NCBI GenBank assembly: GCA_021234155.1
Contig: JAJEKV010000062.1
Location: 3,383,305 to 3,447,304 of the forward strand
From: Isoetes taiwanensis
Lineage: Eukaryota > Streptophyta > Lycopodiopsida > Isoetales > Isoetaceae
DNA: 64,000 nucleotides
Direction: 5' to 3'
Positions 32,976-44,469 of the stretch are shown one piece after another (the first letter of the stretch is position 1; every line of letters begins with the position of its first letter). Both the position numbers and the translations under genes were made by a program. The notes beneath the pieces were generated by a model that worked only from the letters and a program-made list of their open reading frames with translations, was not told the DNA's origin and did not search any database.

Positions 32976-34650
32976 TCAGATATGGGCAAACGCCGAACAG
33001 ATCTGGAGGGCATGACATTCATCCTCAATGGCGCCCTGGTGGCAACACTGGAAAAGCCTTTCCTCCCGTGCTTCCCGAGCCCAACGTCCTGTCTCAATGC
33101 GGAGACGATGTGCACCCGTGCGAATGGAAGCTATAAGTCTGCGCTTCTTCATGGGAAAATGGGTGTACAAGTATTGGTGTGGGCCTTTCGTGAGCCTATG
33201 ATTGACTTGCTGCTGATAGTGTGCCCGCTTAATGTGCGTCAGAGCATCTACATCCCAAAGCTTGCGAAGGAAAGTAGCATCTAGGTACAGCTTAAGTGCC
33301 TTGTGATCTTTCTTTGTCCTCACATGTACGCATCTGTTTGCTTGACACCCCGGGCCAAGGAGAACCATCGAAGCTTGCTTGTCCTTCCAGCAGGCTTTGA
33401 GGTGTTGGGGACCCATCGCCATGGTCAAAGCAAGGTTGGGCAAATGTGTATCACCCATAGCGACCACCTTCTGGAAGTAAATGATATGGCGTTCCAATGC
33501 GCCCTGAAGGGGTAGAAAACCTGCCTCGAGTAGGATCTAGTATGGAACCGTGGACTTTACCCCAAGGGCTCGTGCAAGAAGGCTTTATGCACCGCCGAGG
33601 TCATTCCATGTGTTGAGGGATATCACTTGGGACCCACACTTCTGCCCCATACAAGAGGACCGGCTCGACCAAGGCCCAAAACAAGTGTGGATGGTGTTCT
33701 GCATGCCATATAGTGCTTTCCAACTCGCCGTGACCCGCAACCTGATGGCAAAGATCCCGGTGGGTGGTAGCAGAAAACTCGATCCCCAAGTACTTGTAGG
33801 TCGGAGCCACCCTACATCTTGTCCCCGGTAAGTGAATGAGGGAAGCCTTATCGGTGACGGGATGATGAAACTAGCAAAACACCCTAGTTTTGGCCAAGTT
33901 AACTCACATGCTGAATCGGCAAAAAGTGTCAAGAGCATCCAGTGATGTTGCATGTCCTCCGAGTATAGGCCAAGAGGTTGACATCACAAGATATATGAGT
34001 TGCTTGGGATTGTGTGATACATGAGATGGGCGCCAGATCTCCATGCTCGAGAGCCAATCTTCCGGTGGTCAATGTATAGGCCAAAGAGTGTGGGGAGAGG
34101 GGGCAACCCTGCACGCACTCCAATACTACCGACACCGGCCCCCGACGATGTGATATGGCCCGAAAGCATGCCTCAGATAGTCTATATAATCGCATTATTC
34201 GTCAAGGGGTCCCTACCGCCCGCAGTTGTCCCATACCGCCCTGGGGCACTTTGTCAAAGCTTTTGCGAAATCCACTAAACAACAAGTACAAGTTTTGTTT
34301 GGTGATTTCGCTATCCTCAATCAATGTGCACGTGAGTGAAGATATGATCAATGGTGGAATGCCTCGGGCCTAAAGCCCGCTTTGTGTGAGAGCTCGCGAC
34401 ATCCGCCTCCTCTCGCCTATATTGTCGGGCCATCGCCAAGGATGCCGACCAACAGTTTTTGCAAAAGAGAGTTGACCATAATAGTAATCGATAGTTGGTC
34501 GGGTATTGAGGATCCCCGCCTTGTATATGGGCACAACTCTATTAGTGGTCCACCGCGGACGGAAGCCGCCTTGCAATGCTTTATTGAATAATGTCGCGGA
34601 GGACAAAGGCACCGATGGAGGCCCAGCCCATTTCGTAAGTTTTGTCGCAT
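32976..34650 (-). pseudogene. LINE copy B reverse transcriptase and C-terminal zinc knuckle
   Basis: RT segments in several frames (T-N-R-V-V-P-I-Y-K-A-G near 34530, K-Y-L-G-I-E-F-S-A-T-T near 33800), then a continuous 174-codon frame (33497-32976) ending H-R-L-R-I-E-T-G-R-W and C-C-H-Q-G-A-I-E-D-E-C-H-A-L-Q-I-C. The region of the YADD box (about 33974-33990) is frame-shifted and no longer encodes it. Confidence 0.8.
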
Positions 34651-35205
34651 GCCATCTAAATCGTTGCCTTCCTATTAGCTAGACGCTGTAGGCCCATGAT
34701 GACATCCCTCCGTGGATGACCGAGCCATGCCTATCGTGGGGATCGTGTCCACCGAAAGCAGTCGTAAAAGCTGTTGTAAATACCGCACTCCATTGTTCCG
34801 AGGTGATGTTCCCCGGGTCGCGGTGCTTTGCTCAAGACCCTCCTCCGTAATGTCTTTGGATGTCGATCCAAGAGACCAAACATCTGCGTGATGCTCATGA
34901 GGTATCCGGGCTTTCTTGTTCTCGAGGAAGGAGCGGTATTGGACCGATGGCCTCGCGGGTTGAGAGGTGGGATCGCTGACTTGTCTGAGTTCGCGTTTGA
35001 GCTCCCCGGACACTCATCGAACCATCTGTCGCAGGGAAGGTGGCGGCGTCCCGAGGTTCTCCGTGGACGGCCTCTCCCAAAGCATCTCTCGCCACCGCCG
35101 GGCCGAAGTGTGAGTCACCAATGTATTGATGTTGAAGTGTGGGGAGTTGCAGCAGTCCCGCCAGATCATGATCAAGCAGCTGGGCATAAGTCCCCGTGAC
35201 GGTCA

Positions 35206-36059
35206 TTAGTCCAGCGCAACCGGGCACCTAGGGTGTTGAGGCAGTAGATGCACGAGGAGCTTGCCAATGGAGATGCACGAACAGGGGCTGGTGGTCTGAG
35301 TCCACTTCCTCGTCCCGAGTGTCTGTTCCAATGGAAAAATGGGTAACCAGGTGCAGATCCTGTTCCTCAACCAGCAGATAATCCACCACACTGGAGCTGC
35401 CCCCTTGGTTCTCATGTCTACAAGTGCAGCGGCTGGAAGACGGCCATTGTGCCAACCCATTACAAATAACCAGGTTAAAGATACTACCTAGCAACAATAA
35501 CTGCCTGCCACAGCGCGAAATATGGTTGTCGTCTGATATCCTTGACCAAGCTACCTCTGCGGGATTCAATTGCAAGACCCCTCTGCCAGGGGCTCAAATT
35601 TTGGGACCTGCTCGCTCCTGTGCATGCATTAAAGTCGCCAAGCAACATAAGCTTGCCCAACCGTTTGTGCTGATGTATGTCATCATCTAGATCGACGTAG
35701 GGCTCCAATCTATCCACACCCGAATGAGTGTTATAGAAGTGGCTTTCGGCATGTGGAAAGTAGCATGCTAGGATGCTGCCACTGTCATGCTGCACGCGCA
35801 CCCACAAGTAGCAAGTGTACATGTCTGTTTTGTGCAGCGAGACTGAGTGCCCCAAGGTTGCACGATAGTAGCAGGCAACTCCCCCATGTCCTCCCTTGCC
35901 TGTGCACTCATTGAATACAGAAAAGTGCAGATAGCCTGGGAGGTTCGGCAGTCTGTGCCCTGCATGTTCCCATGTTTCCATGAGGAAAATGAGATATATA
36001 TCTGGTGCAATAGAGTTGAGACTCTGCCAAAGGAAGCCCCGACAATTCCAAGATACCAT
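35206..36059 (-). pseudogene. LINE copy B endonuclease
   Basis: A 191-residue frame starting M-V-S-W-N-C-R-G (36059) with M-E-T-W-E-H-A-G-H, G-G-V-A-C-Y-Y, and K-L-M-L-L-G-D-F-N-A is a good EEP-family endonuclease. It loses frame after about 35484 and continues in other frames (N-L-V-I-C-N-G, S-D-H-Q-P-L) to about 35228. The S-D-H block is the usual C-terminal catalytic motif. Confidence 0.85.
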
Positions 36060-36074
36060 CCGGAGGCATAGTTC

Positions 36075-36940
36075 CTATTTGTTGGCATTTGATGTCGATG
36101 CTCGATGATCTGTTCCGGTTGCAGGGGGAGCAGTGTGTGACGCCTGAGCAGCAGTTGCAGAGGCAGTTGGAGCAGCAGGAGCAGGAGGTGCAGTAGGGGT
36201 ACTGGTGGCAGTAGCAGGAGTGGCAGCAGCTTGACACATTGCATCGGTGACCTCAGCAGGTGCCAACCTAAAAATGCGAAGATTGCCTCGGACCAGGCCT
36301 GCAATGCCCCCTCGACGGCAGACGTCCCTGACTTGAGCCAGCTGCTGTCGGCGGGACTCCTGTTGCATTGGAGTTAGATCTTGGTCGACATACAGGGTAG
36401 TCCCCTTCAATTGCCTACCCTGACGCAAAATTACCTCACGCACTCGCATGTCTGCCACCGTGAAGATGACAACGCGTGGACGATCTGTTCGTTGAGCCCC
36501 AAGGCGGCTTGCTCGAACAATGTGGACTGTGGTCTGAAATGCCATGCGAGATAGGATCTGATCCTGGATGCGCTTGGCGAGATTCTCTCCTACCTCCTTT
36601 GAGAGTCCACGTACCACCACATTATGACGTCGGCGGCCCCGCTCTTGCTGTTCACTGAGTCGCGGGGCAACATTAGCTGCCCCAGCAGGTGATGCCTGTT
36701 GTCTGGATTGTGTGGGTTGTTCACAGCAAGGGCAGTGTGGTATGTGAGGTGGAGCAGGTGGTGTCTATCTACCTGTTTGGCGACTTGTGGGCTGTGGGGC
36801 ATGTGGGCTTGTCTGGCCCCCTGTTGCGGTCTCTGTTGCCTGGAGTCGGGAGCCGAGCTCCTGTTGAAATCTCTGCTGCCTGGCCAACTCATTCGTGCAC
36901 TGCCGTAATTGTTCATGGACTTCGGCATGGGCTTAGCTCG
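36075..36940 (-). pseudogene. LINE copy B ORF1-like protein
   Basis: Two frames cover it: a coiled-coil, Q-rich N-terminal part (H-E-Q-L-R-Q-C-T-N-E-L-A-R-Q-Q, about 36930-36780) and a 181-residue segment (36620-36075) with N-V-V-V-R-G-L, R-P-R-V-V-I-F-T and D-L-T-P-M-Q-Q-E-S-R-R-Q, the last three corresponding to the RNA-binding part of LINE ORF1 proteins. It ends in a proline/alanine/threonine-rich tail. Confidence 0.68.
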
Positions 36941-36989
36941 AAGAAGCTTTTGGAATATGATGGAATGAGATTGGACACAAGAAAGAAGC

Positions 36990-37700
36990 AGAAGGTGACT
37001 CACCCTGCATATTGGACACAAGAAAGAAACAGAAGGCGATTCACCCTGCATATTTTGAGGGTGCTAGAAGTTGGCGCATCCTATTGGCACACCATGAGTC
37101 GTATCCGGCGACTCACCCTGCATATTTTGAGTGTGCTAGAAGTTGGCACATTCTATTGGCGCACTATGAGTCGTGATCCTACACTCACCCCGCAAAGATT
37201 TTGATCGTGGCTAGAAGTTGGCACATCCTATTGGTTGGCGCATTCATGAGTCGTGATCCGGCGACTTTGGCGCACTATGAGTCGTGATTCCGGCATTCAC
37301 CCTGCATATTTTGAGTGTGCTAGAAGTTGGCACATCTTATTGGCGCACCATGAGTCGTATCCGGTGACTCACCCTACGTATTTTGACTGTGCTAGAAGTT
37401 GGCACATCTTATTGGCGCACCATGAGTCGTATCCGACGACTCACCCTGCGTATTTTGAGTGTGCTAGAAGTTGGCACATCCTATTGGCGCACCCTATTGG
37501 CATTGTGTCGTCTTGGTCAGAGAGAGAAAGTCGTGAAGCATTAGAGAGACACCGAGGTATTTTCGTCTTGGTCAGAGAGAGAAAGTCGTGAAGCGTTAGA
37601 GAGACACTGAGGTATTTTGAGTGTGCTAGAAGTTGGCACATCCTATTGGCGCGCCATGAGTCGTCTTGGTTAGAAAGTCGTGAAGCGTTAGAGAGACACC
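36990..37700. repeat. Tandem array of ~70-80-bp units
   Basis: At least six imperfect units, each with GTGCTAGAAGTTGGCACATC, CTATTGGCGCACCATGAGTCG and ACTCACCCTGCATATTTTGA. The right end grades into GAGAGAAAGTCGTGAAGC repeats (37515-37690) and a GAGA-rich tract (37780-37840). It abuts the 5' end of LINE copy B. Copy A has no equivalent array. Confidence 0.88.
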
Positions 37701-38532
37701 GAAGTAGCTAGAAAGTGTGGTGCAAGGCTAGGGAGACCATAAGGTAGCTAGCGAGTTGGTAGGGATAGAGAGACCATAAGGTGGCTAGAGAGAGAGAAGA
37801 GAGAGAATGTGGAGAAGGAGGGTTAGAGAGAGAAGGAGGGTAAAATTGCAAAAAAGGGATGTTAGAGTTAGTAAAATGTTTTATTCTGACTCCTCCTAGA
37901 TAATATGATGCCATGGCATGCGACATCATCATATGTGACCATACAGTAACCTCATTTTTTCATTTCTTGTTGAGAATGTTGGCACCTTCCTCCCATTCTC
38001 ATGATATAAACCAATAAATCTGTGCTTTATTTACAGGAAGATTAATTATAACTTTTTTGCTGCTAGCTTACAATAGGCTTAATAGGTAGGCCTCTTCGTT
38101 CAAATGAGACAAGGTTGGATCTGGAAAATAAGAGTTCACATTAATGGGGTTGAGGGGTTGAAAGCAAGGAATGTATCGTTTTAGTGATGATGACTTAAGA
38201 GAGTGAAGATATGATGAATATATGACGAAGATACTCCATCTTATAATCCTATTTCTCAATATCGAAGACATCATAAACACTTTTCTCCCTTTGCTGCTCC
38301 TCTTGAGGTCTTCAGTCCATGGGTAGTCAAGAGGATGACTACCATCATGTAACATCTCCATGCTTATCGTTGACCATGATTATTATTGACATGTTAAACT
38401 AATAATAAGGTAGTGTATGGGTGAATTTAAATTTATTTTATAAAAAACATTTTTTAGTTTGCAATACCTCTGTTGCTTTTAGAGCTGGTTTTTATAATGC
38501 ATTTCCTTTATAACTAAATTTCCTTCTTCCAG
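37701..38532. other. Unassigned AT-rich sequence
   Basis: Nothing recognised apart from the GAGA-rich tract at its left end. Confidence 0.3.
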
Positions 38533-38583
38533 ACATGGGACCATGCTACTGGTGTAATTTGCGTGCTTGAAGCTGGAGGGAAG
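38533..38583 (+). pseudogene. Orphan exon of an inositol-monophosphatase-superfamily phosphatase (SAL1/HAL2-like)
   Basis: A 17-codon exon between a good acceptor (TTCTTCCAG) and donor (GTAAGT) reads T-W-D-H-A-T-G-V-I-C-V-L-E-A-G-G-K. This is the second signature of the IMPase superfamily, W-D-x-A-(A/T)-G...E-A-G-G, whose aspartate binds catalytic metal. The W-D-H-A-A-G wording is typical of plant 3'(2'),5'-bisphosphate nucleotidases. No neighbouring exon was found on either side within several kb, so it is an isolated remnant or a captured exon. Confidence 0.65.
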
Positions 38584-38703
38584 GTAAGTCCGAAACTTTG
38601 ACTTAAAATTGCTTTATACACTTGGGGTCATTCTTGCAAATGTTTCATTAGTGAATGATTTAATGCAAGTCATAATAATCCCATCGATCCGAGACATCGG
38701 ATC

Positions 38704-39666
38704 GCCATTCTAGAATGGGGCGAGCATGCATGTCTTGCATGCATGCATGCGGCGCATGCCTTCTCGGGTTGGGAGTTCGCTATTTTAGGCGTGGTTCTGC
38801 ATCAACGTCTCATCGGCGCTTCCTCTTCTCTCTCAGCAGTACCTTATCTCTTTGAATTGAATCCAGGCAGGGGATGGGCTTCTCTCTGCTTGGTTTGGCC
38901 AATTTGGCGTTTCTTTCATGCTGTGGCATGTCCTTTCTCGGCCTTGGCTCTTCTTTAGCCTTCATCCTGTGATCTTCATCCTCGATCCTAGTTTTGTTAA
39001 GGAAGTCCTTTGGTATTCGGGCATGTCTTGCATGCATGCATGCGGCGCATGCCTTCTCGGGTTGGGAGTTCGCTATTTTAGGCGCAGTTCTGCATCAACG
39101 TCTCATCGGTGCTTCCTCTTCTCTCTCAGCAGTACCTTATTCTCTTTGAACCCACCCTCCCCCCCTTCTTTGTTTATTGTATTTGTCGCCTGGCACGCGT
39201 GACCAGCCCCTCTATTTGACGAGGTTTTTGTTTTTCTGTCGCGTGGCCCGCGTGATCAGCCCCTCCCTCTGGGAGGTTTGTTTTGTTACGTTTGTTTGTG
39301 TTGGTGATGTGTAGGTACAGGTTGACGAGTGGCATCTGTTTCGACTTCTCCATTCGTGGGTTTTGGGAGTGATTTCTCTGCCTTACGTTTGTCCAAGCCC
39401 CTTGCCGAAGGCTTATCACTAGGATTTTTCCTCGAAAACCCGAAAGGGCGGGGTTTTTTAATCCCGGTGATAAGCTTTCGGCAGGTACTCTATTAGCATT
39501 GTATTTTCTGGGGTCCAAATCATATAATTGGATATTCCCTTTATTTTTCATGGGTAGTTCGCATGTGTGCGGCTACCCACTATCCACCATTGTAGAAAAT
39601 CTGCTGAGATGAATGAGAAGCCTAGGGCGGTTTGTTGGTTTCATGCGAGCCCCATTCTAGAATAGC
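38704..39666. mobile_element. TIR-bounded element, ~963 bp, with internal direct repeats
   Basis: The ends 38704-38728 and 39642-39666 are inverted repeats matching at 22 of 25 positions (core ATTCTAGAATGGGGC). Inside, a block of about 135 bp beginning GCATGTCTTGCATGCATGC is directly repeated (about 38727-38864 and 39022-39152). No transposase. No convincing target duplication, so the family is open. Confidence 0.6.
39403..39483. repeat. Hairpin resembling the LINE 3'-UTR hairpin
   Basis: Outer arms TGCCGAAGGCTTATCAC (39403-39419) and 39467-39483 pair with one mismatch. The interior GATTTTTCCTCGAAAACCC ... GGGGTTTTTTAATCC closely matches the minus-strand 3'-UTR hairpins of LINE copies A (23090-23149) and B (32735-32800). 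Confidence 0.7.
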
Positions 39667-42566
39667 CACTAACAATATCAGTCCTGTTTTTAGCATGTTA
39701 AGCTAAGTTTTAGAGGAAGTTTGCCCCCACTTTGTACTTGCATAAGGAATGGAAGGGAAATTGTGCAAAGTGAAACTTTATGTGCCTTCATAGTTCTCTT
39801 TGTATCAGAGCATAATTTTTGGTTTTTAAAACATCGTTTTAGGTTTCGGATACTATGGGCAAGAATCTAGAAGATCTCATAGTATGTGGAAAGAGAAGCT
39901 TTGATTGCAACAGGAGGGGATATTATAGTTAGTAATGGTGTAATCCATCACGACATCTTGAAGATATTAAGAGAATATATGCACCATAATTAGCATCACA
40001 TAAAGCCACCATAATTTCTACAAAAGTAGATTACATGATGGATATTCATTCTTCCATGCACATTAAACATGCTCATTCGCCTTTTCAAAACGAGCAAAGT
40101 AGCAGAAATTCCAATCTATAGACGTAGTGAAGTCAATGCCTGAAGCAAAGATATAGAAGAGCTCTCGAATTTGTGCGCAAAATGAATTCCTAGAATTCAA
40201 GCTCCTTTCATTCCATGCTCGTCTTTAGAATTGAAAAATATAGAACTTCTAATATAATGTATTCTCCTTCTAAAACCTGCATAAATTGTTGTAATATTGT
40301 ACGCACATGTTGACTGACTACTTTGTGCAATTGCTCTTATGCTTGTTACCTGCCCGGGTCATGATGCTGCTGGAAATGTTTGGAAGGAATTATGTAAAGG
40401 AGCAACTCGGCAACTCGGCTTTTCTTTCTATAATATATTTATTGCAGATAAAACTTCTCTATCATCCTTTAGTTGTGACCAGTATGAAGTGATTATTTAT
40501 GTGGAAAAATTGTAATAAGGGAAGCAGAAGCTTGCATAGGGTTGTGTGTGCTTACAAAATGTTAATAATGACGAGTAGTCTTGCAAAATGACTATGTTGC
40601 AAAGAGAAAAAAAGGGTCAAAATGGTGTTGGAGGTAGCTTGAGAAATGGAATTATAATGCATCAGGATGGGCAGACAAATGGAGCCAGATTGATCCAGAA
40701 ACTTGCCTAGCAGCTGGTCATGTTCATGTTTGGCATGTAAGATACATTAAGCCCTATAATCCAGTTAACACTGTTTAACCCGACTTTATGTCAAATATGA
40801 AATGCTCTAGAATAATCTTCTTTACAGAACATAGCATTTGACACAATGATGAGGTTACCCAAGCATGATGTTTTAATCGCTAGGTTTCTTTATTTACTTG
40901 CTTAATGGATTTGGCCTGTTACTTTGAGCCCAAAATGATTGTTGATTTGGATATTTAAATAGCATAAATTCTCCGTAACGTCAATGAATTTCCATCGAGC
41001 ATTTACTTAATATAGTGTATTCTCCTTCTAAAACCTGCATGAACTGTTGTAACATTGTACGCACATACTGGCTGACTACTTTGTGCAATTGCTCTTATGT
41101 GTGTTACTTGCCAGGGTCATGATGGTGCTGGGAATGTTTGGAAAGAATTCCGGAATCATGTATAAAAGTTAATGCAAGTGGCCCACTTAAAATAATATTC
41201 CAAGTGGCCTTTAGACATAGAACAACTAAGTTAAATAGATTTCAATGTTGAGTCATGCGTTAAGCAATGCCATTTGAAGTTATTGGATGTGCCAATGGAA
41301 GTGGCTATAAGTTAATGTATTGTTAACATTACTAGGTCCAATACGTAACTGTTAAAATGGCATTTTTCCTTGGTTAATGAGGTTTTATTTAAATGTTTGC
41401 TTTTAAACACACTTCTAACTAATGGAGCAAATTGAATCACAAAATTTGAACCTCATTTTGAGAGCCTTGAAACAACATTATTATCTTCAACATTCGTTAC
41501 GAAAGAGGTTTTGCATTAAATCAAAAGAATCTAAGTTCCGAACATACAAAAATTGAACTGTGTTTGAGCATGGGGAATTCCAACCTCTGTAGTTTAAGGA
41601 GCCCTATAAATACTATTCCATGGCCGCGAACACAAGGCAACAAAATGCAGGTTCAAATTCTGCATGTTCTAGCATGTATAGACGAGTTGGGAAGAGAATG
41701 TTTTAGGGGCGCCTTGGCCTTGGCGCGATAAGTTTCTTGTAGTTATAAAAACGAATAACAAGAAATGAATTTAAGGAAAAGTACAATTTTTATTTCAGGC
41801 AGCCATGAAGTTGCAGATGTATGTACGTTACTTTGCTAATTTAAAAAAAGGCTACATTACCATGTATAGACGAGTTGGGGAAGAGAAACGTTCGCGGCGG
41901 CCTTGGCCGCCGCGATAAGTTTCTTGTAGTTATAAAAACGAATAGCAAGAAATGAATTTAAGGAAAATTACAATTTTTATTTCAGGCAGACTTTGCTAAT
42001 TTAGAAAAAGGCTACATTACCTTGTTAATTCAGGTGTACATTACTAGGGCTTCATATAATTTAGGTGTACATTACCAGGGCTTCATAAAGTTTTCATGCT
42101 CTCAACTCATTCTATATTCAACGAAAGAAAGTTTTTCAAGAATAGAGTTGTATTGTGGTATAAAATAACGCAAAAGATAAGCTATTACTTGATCATCCTA
42201 AAAGAGAACACATATGCACAAAAACCCTTATCCTCGAAGTTTGCAGTCGCAAACATTTTTTTTCTTAAGTCTACCTAATCCCTGTAATGAAAAACTCTCC
42301 AGCTATCCACATGCTTTTCTTTTGTTTGATCTACTCACTTCTATTCTATAATCCTTTGTCTTTCATCTATTTCCTTCTATGCAACAAATAATGTATAGAA
42401 CTCAATATCGGTACATCCAGAATTTGTTTTTTGTGAAACATACGCTATGCATACAATACTGCCTGCTTTCATTATGGATAATGGTTAGAAGAAAGCTTTT
42501 GTCTTCAAGGCTACTACAATGTTGCTTCAATATCAAGGGTTGTCACAACCCATGACAACAAGAAGG
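39667..42566. repeat. Unassigned AT-rich region with two repeat sets
   Basis: A segment of about 148 bp is directly repeated at 40253-40400 and 41011-41158 (GTATTCTCCTTCTAAAACC...). A 188-bp unit is tandemly repeated at 41674-41861 and 41862-42021 (ATGTATAGACGAGTTGG...). Its GC core has become a perfect 22-bp palindrome in the second unit (41893-41914). No protein recognised. Confidence 0.6.
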
Positions 42567-43710
42567 CTACTTTGATGTTGCTTCAATATCACAAGGTCCA
42601 ACAGGAATCAGTTCAACATGAGTTGTTTTGTTGGTGTGCTTTCTATACACAAGATAAAGGACCAATTGCACAACACCACCAATTAAACCCACTATATTAG
42701 GGCTCTGCAAATGACCAACACAACAAGTTAAATTCCATTCAAAACCGCAAACAACAACACAAACACAACAACAATACGTACAAAGATGTACCAATCCTTT
42801 GTGACCAGTGCGTAGAACAACCAAACAATGCTGTTGAGAAACACAAAAAGAGAGAGATAGAAGGGCATATATTCCGTGCTCCTTGTCTTATAAACTTGAT
42901 ACTATTTAGAATGCAACGAGCTTGGTTAGTCTTGAGCAAATAATAAACTATGCGAAAAGCATAAATAATTGTTTTAATTAATGGCATTACCATAATGCTC
43001 AAGGGAGAGAGATTCATCAAACTATTTAGCGCAGCACAAATCACACCGAAGAAATACATGCGAATATGATGATGGTGAGTGGCAAAAAATCCTATGAATA
43101 TGATAGGAAGGATGCATGCAAGACTGGAAAGTACGTATAGGCGTAGTTTACCCTGCGGACATTGTAAACATTGTTACAATTAAGAAAAAAAAAGAAAAAA
43201 ATAAATAATCTAATGTCTAATGAAGGCAAGATGTGCTTAGTTACCATTGGAGAGAATTTCTTGTTCTCCCTTGGAACTGTAGGAGCATAGTACCAAAACA
43301 AGCTAAGGTAGACCAACTCGATAAAACAACCAAAGCCATTGATAGTGAGAATGAGTGGACTGTGGCCTTTTAAGATGCCATAAACAACCCACAAGATACA
43401 ATTGGCTAATGTGGAGATGTAAGGGAAGGAAGAAAAATCCTCAGTAGACTTTCGCTTCCGAATCTCCAAAAACTCCGAATCTCCAAAAACGTGGGACTGC
43501 ACAAAATTAAAACAAACATGAGAAAGGAAACAAACATAATACTTAAGAAAAACATCAAATAAGGAAAAAAAACCATCAAAATAAAATATAGATATATAGA
43601 AGAATGAATAAAAAGAAAGGTGCTATTTACATTGGAGAAACAAAAAGGCATACTGTTGTGGCATTGCCCACAACACCAAGGGTGGTTTTCAGTACTGTTT
43701 TCAACACCAT
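42567..43710 (-). pseudogene. SWEET sugar transporter, five exons, frameshifted by a 17-bp duplication
   Basis: SWEETs are seven-helix (MtN3 x2) sugar uniporters. Exons: 43631-43710 (M-V-L-K-T...L-G-V-V-G-N-A-T-T), 43245-43496, 42991-43152, 42782-42901 and 42567-42704, all with GT-AG borders. Family landmarks include R-K-S-T-E-D-F-S-S-F-P-Y, N-C-I-L-W-V-V-Y-G, L-T-I-N-G-F-G, N-L-S-P-L-S-I-M, S-T-E-Y-M-P-F-Y-L-S-L and P-N-I-V-G-L-I-G-G. In exon 2 a 17-bp unit (TTTTTGGAGATTCGGAG) is tandemly duplicated (plus coordinates 43457-43489), just after the expected P-T-F-L-E-I. Without it the exons sum to 735 bp (244 residues, normal length); with it the frame is lost near residue 40. Everything else looks sound, so the lesion is probably recent. 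A possible TATA (TATAAGAGG) lies on the minus strand at about 43847-43855. Confidence 0.85.
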
Positions 43711-44469
43711 GGTTAAACTTAATCTCAATAATAATCAATAAAAAAAACCGACTAGTGTGTTAGAATTCGACAGATAAGATGTTGGATGCCCAAATAGTAG
43801 AATGATGAAAGCAGAAGAATACTGAATACCATAGAGTGGGTCTGCCTCTTATATTACTAAGCCTGGCTAAGATTATAAGCATTGGGATAAGTTTAGGGCA
43901 TAAAAAAGGGCAGCGCTAAAATCTATTATACATTCCGATAAAAAGGCGTAAAAAAAGGCACATCTAAAATCTATTTTTAAGTTGTCATCTTATCAAAATA
44001 TATATATAAGTCAGTTTATAATTATTCTTTTTCTTTTCTTAAAATCTAAATGCAGCTGAGCATGGGACGTGTGCATCTGAGCACCGCCATCGCCAGAAAG
44101 CTTTGAGGTCCAACTGTCAGAAGCAACGGGCTTCGGGCAGCGGGCTTCGGGCAACGGGCTTCCACAGAAAATTTCTTTCACAGCTGTGCAAACCATAGCT
44201 GATCCCTCTCTTCCTTAAGCCATCGCCAATGGCTCTCTTCCTTAAGCGGAAGAAGACTGCAGAGATGGAATGGAAGCTGCAAATGCCCATTTGTTTGGTT
44301 GTAACAAACCAGCAGGGTGGTTTACCCCTTCATCGCTTTTCTTTCTCTCTCGACATGTTTGGGTTTGGCATCGGGGGTCTCGGGTAAGATCTCCCTTTTC
44401 TTCTTAATCTCTCGTAGTTTTCAGTAGAGTTTTCTTGAGCTTTCTGAGTTTGCATTAGTAACCATTAAG
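43711..44469. other. SWEET upstream region and unassigned sequence
   Basis: Holds the presumed SWEET promoter and a short GGGCTTCGGGCAxC repeat (about 44126-44163). No other gene seen. Confidence 0.4.

Larger units (their letters stand above)
32622..36950 (-). mobile_element. LINE copy B: near full-length, decayed
   Basis: Same family and order as copy A: ORF1-like region (about 36940-36075), endonuclease (36059-35206), RT (about 34650-33500), zinc-knuckle C-terminus (33497-32976), 3' UTR with hairpin (32735-32800), and tail of nine or so TTCTA units (plus strand TAGAA repeats at 32622-32669). The element 3' end next to the tail reads CGTGGACGATAAAAAATC, shared with copy A. The 5' end gives way to a tandem repeat array near 36950. 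Confidence 0.87.

Noticed and set aside
39660-39675. CACTA element end (CACTAAC next to the TIR)
   Set aside because: CACTA lies outside the inverted repeat and is absent from the other end.
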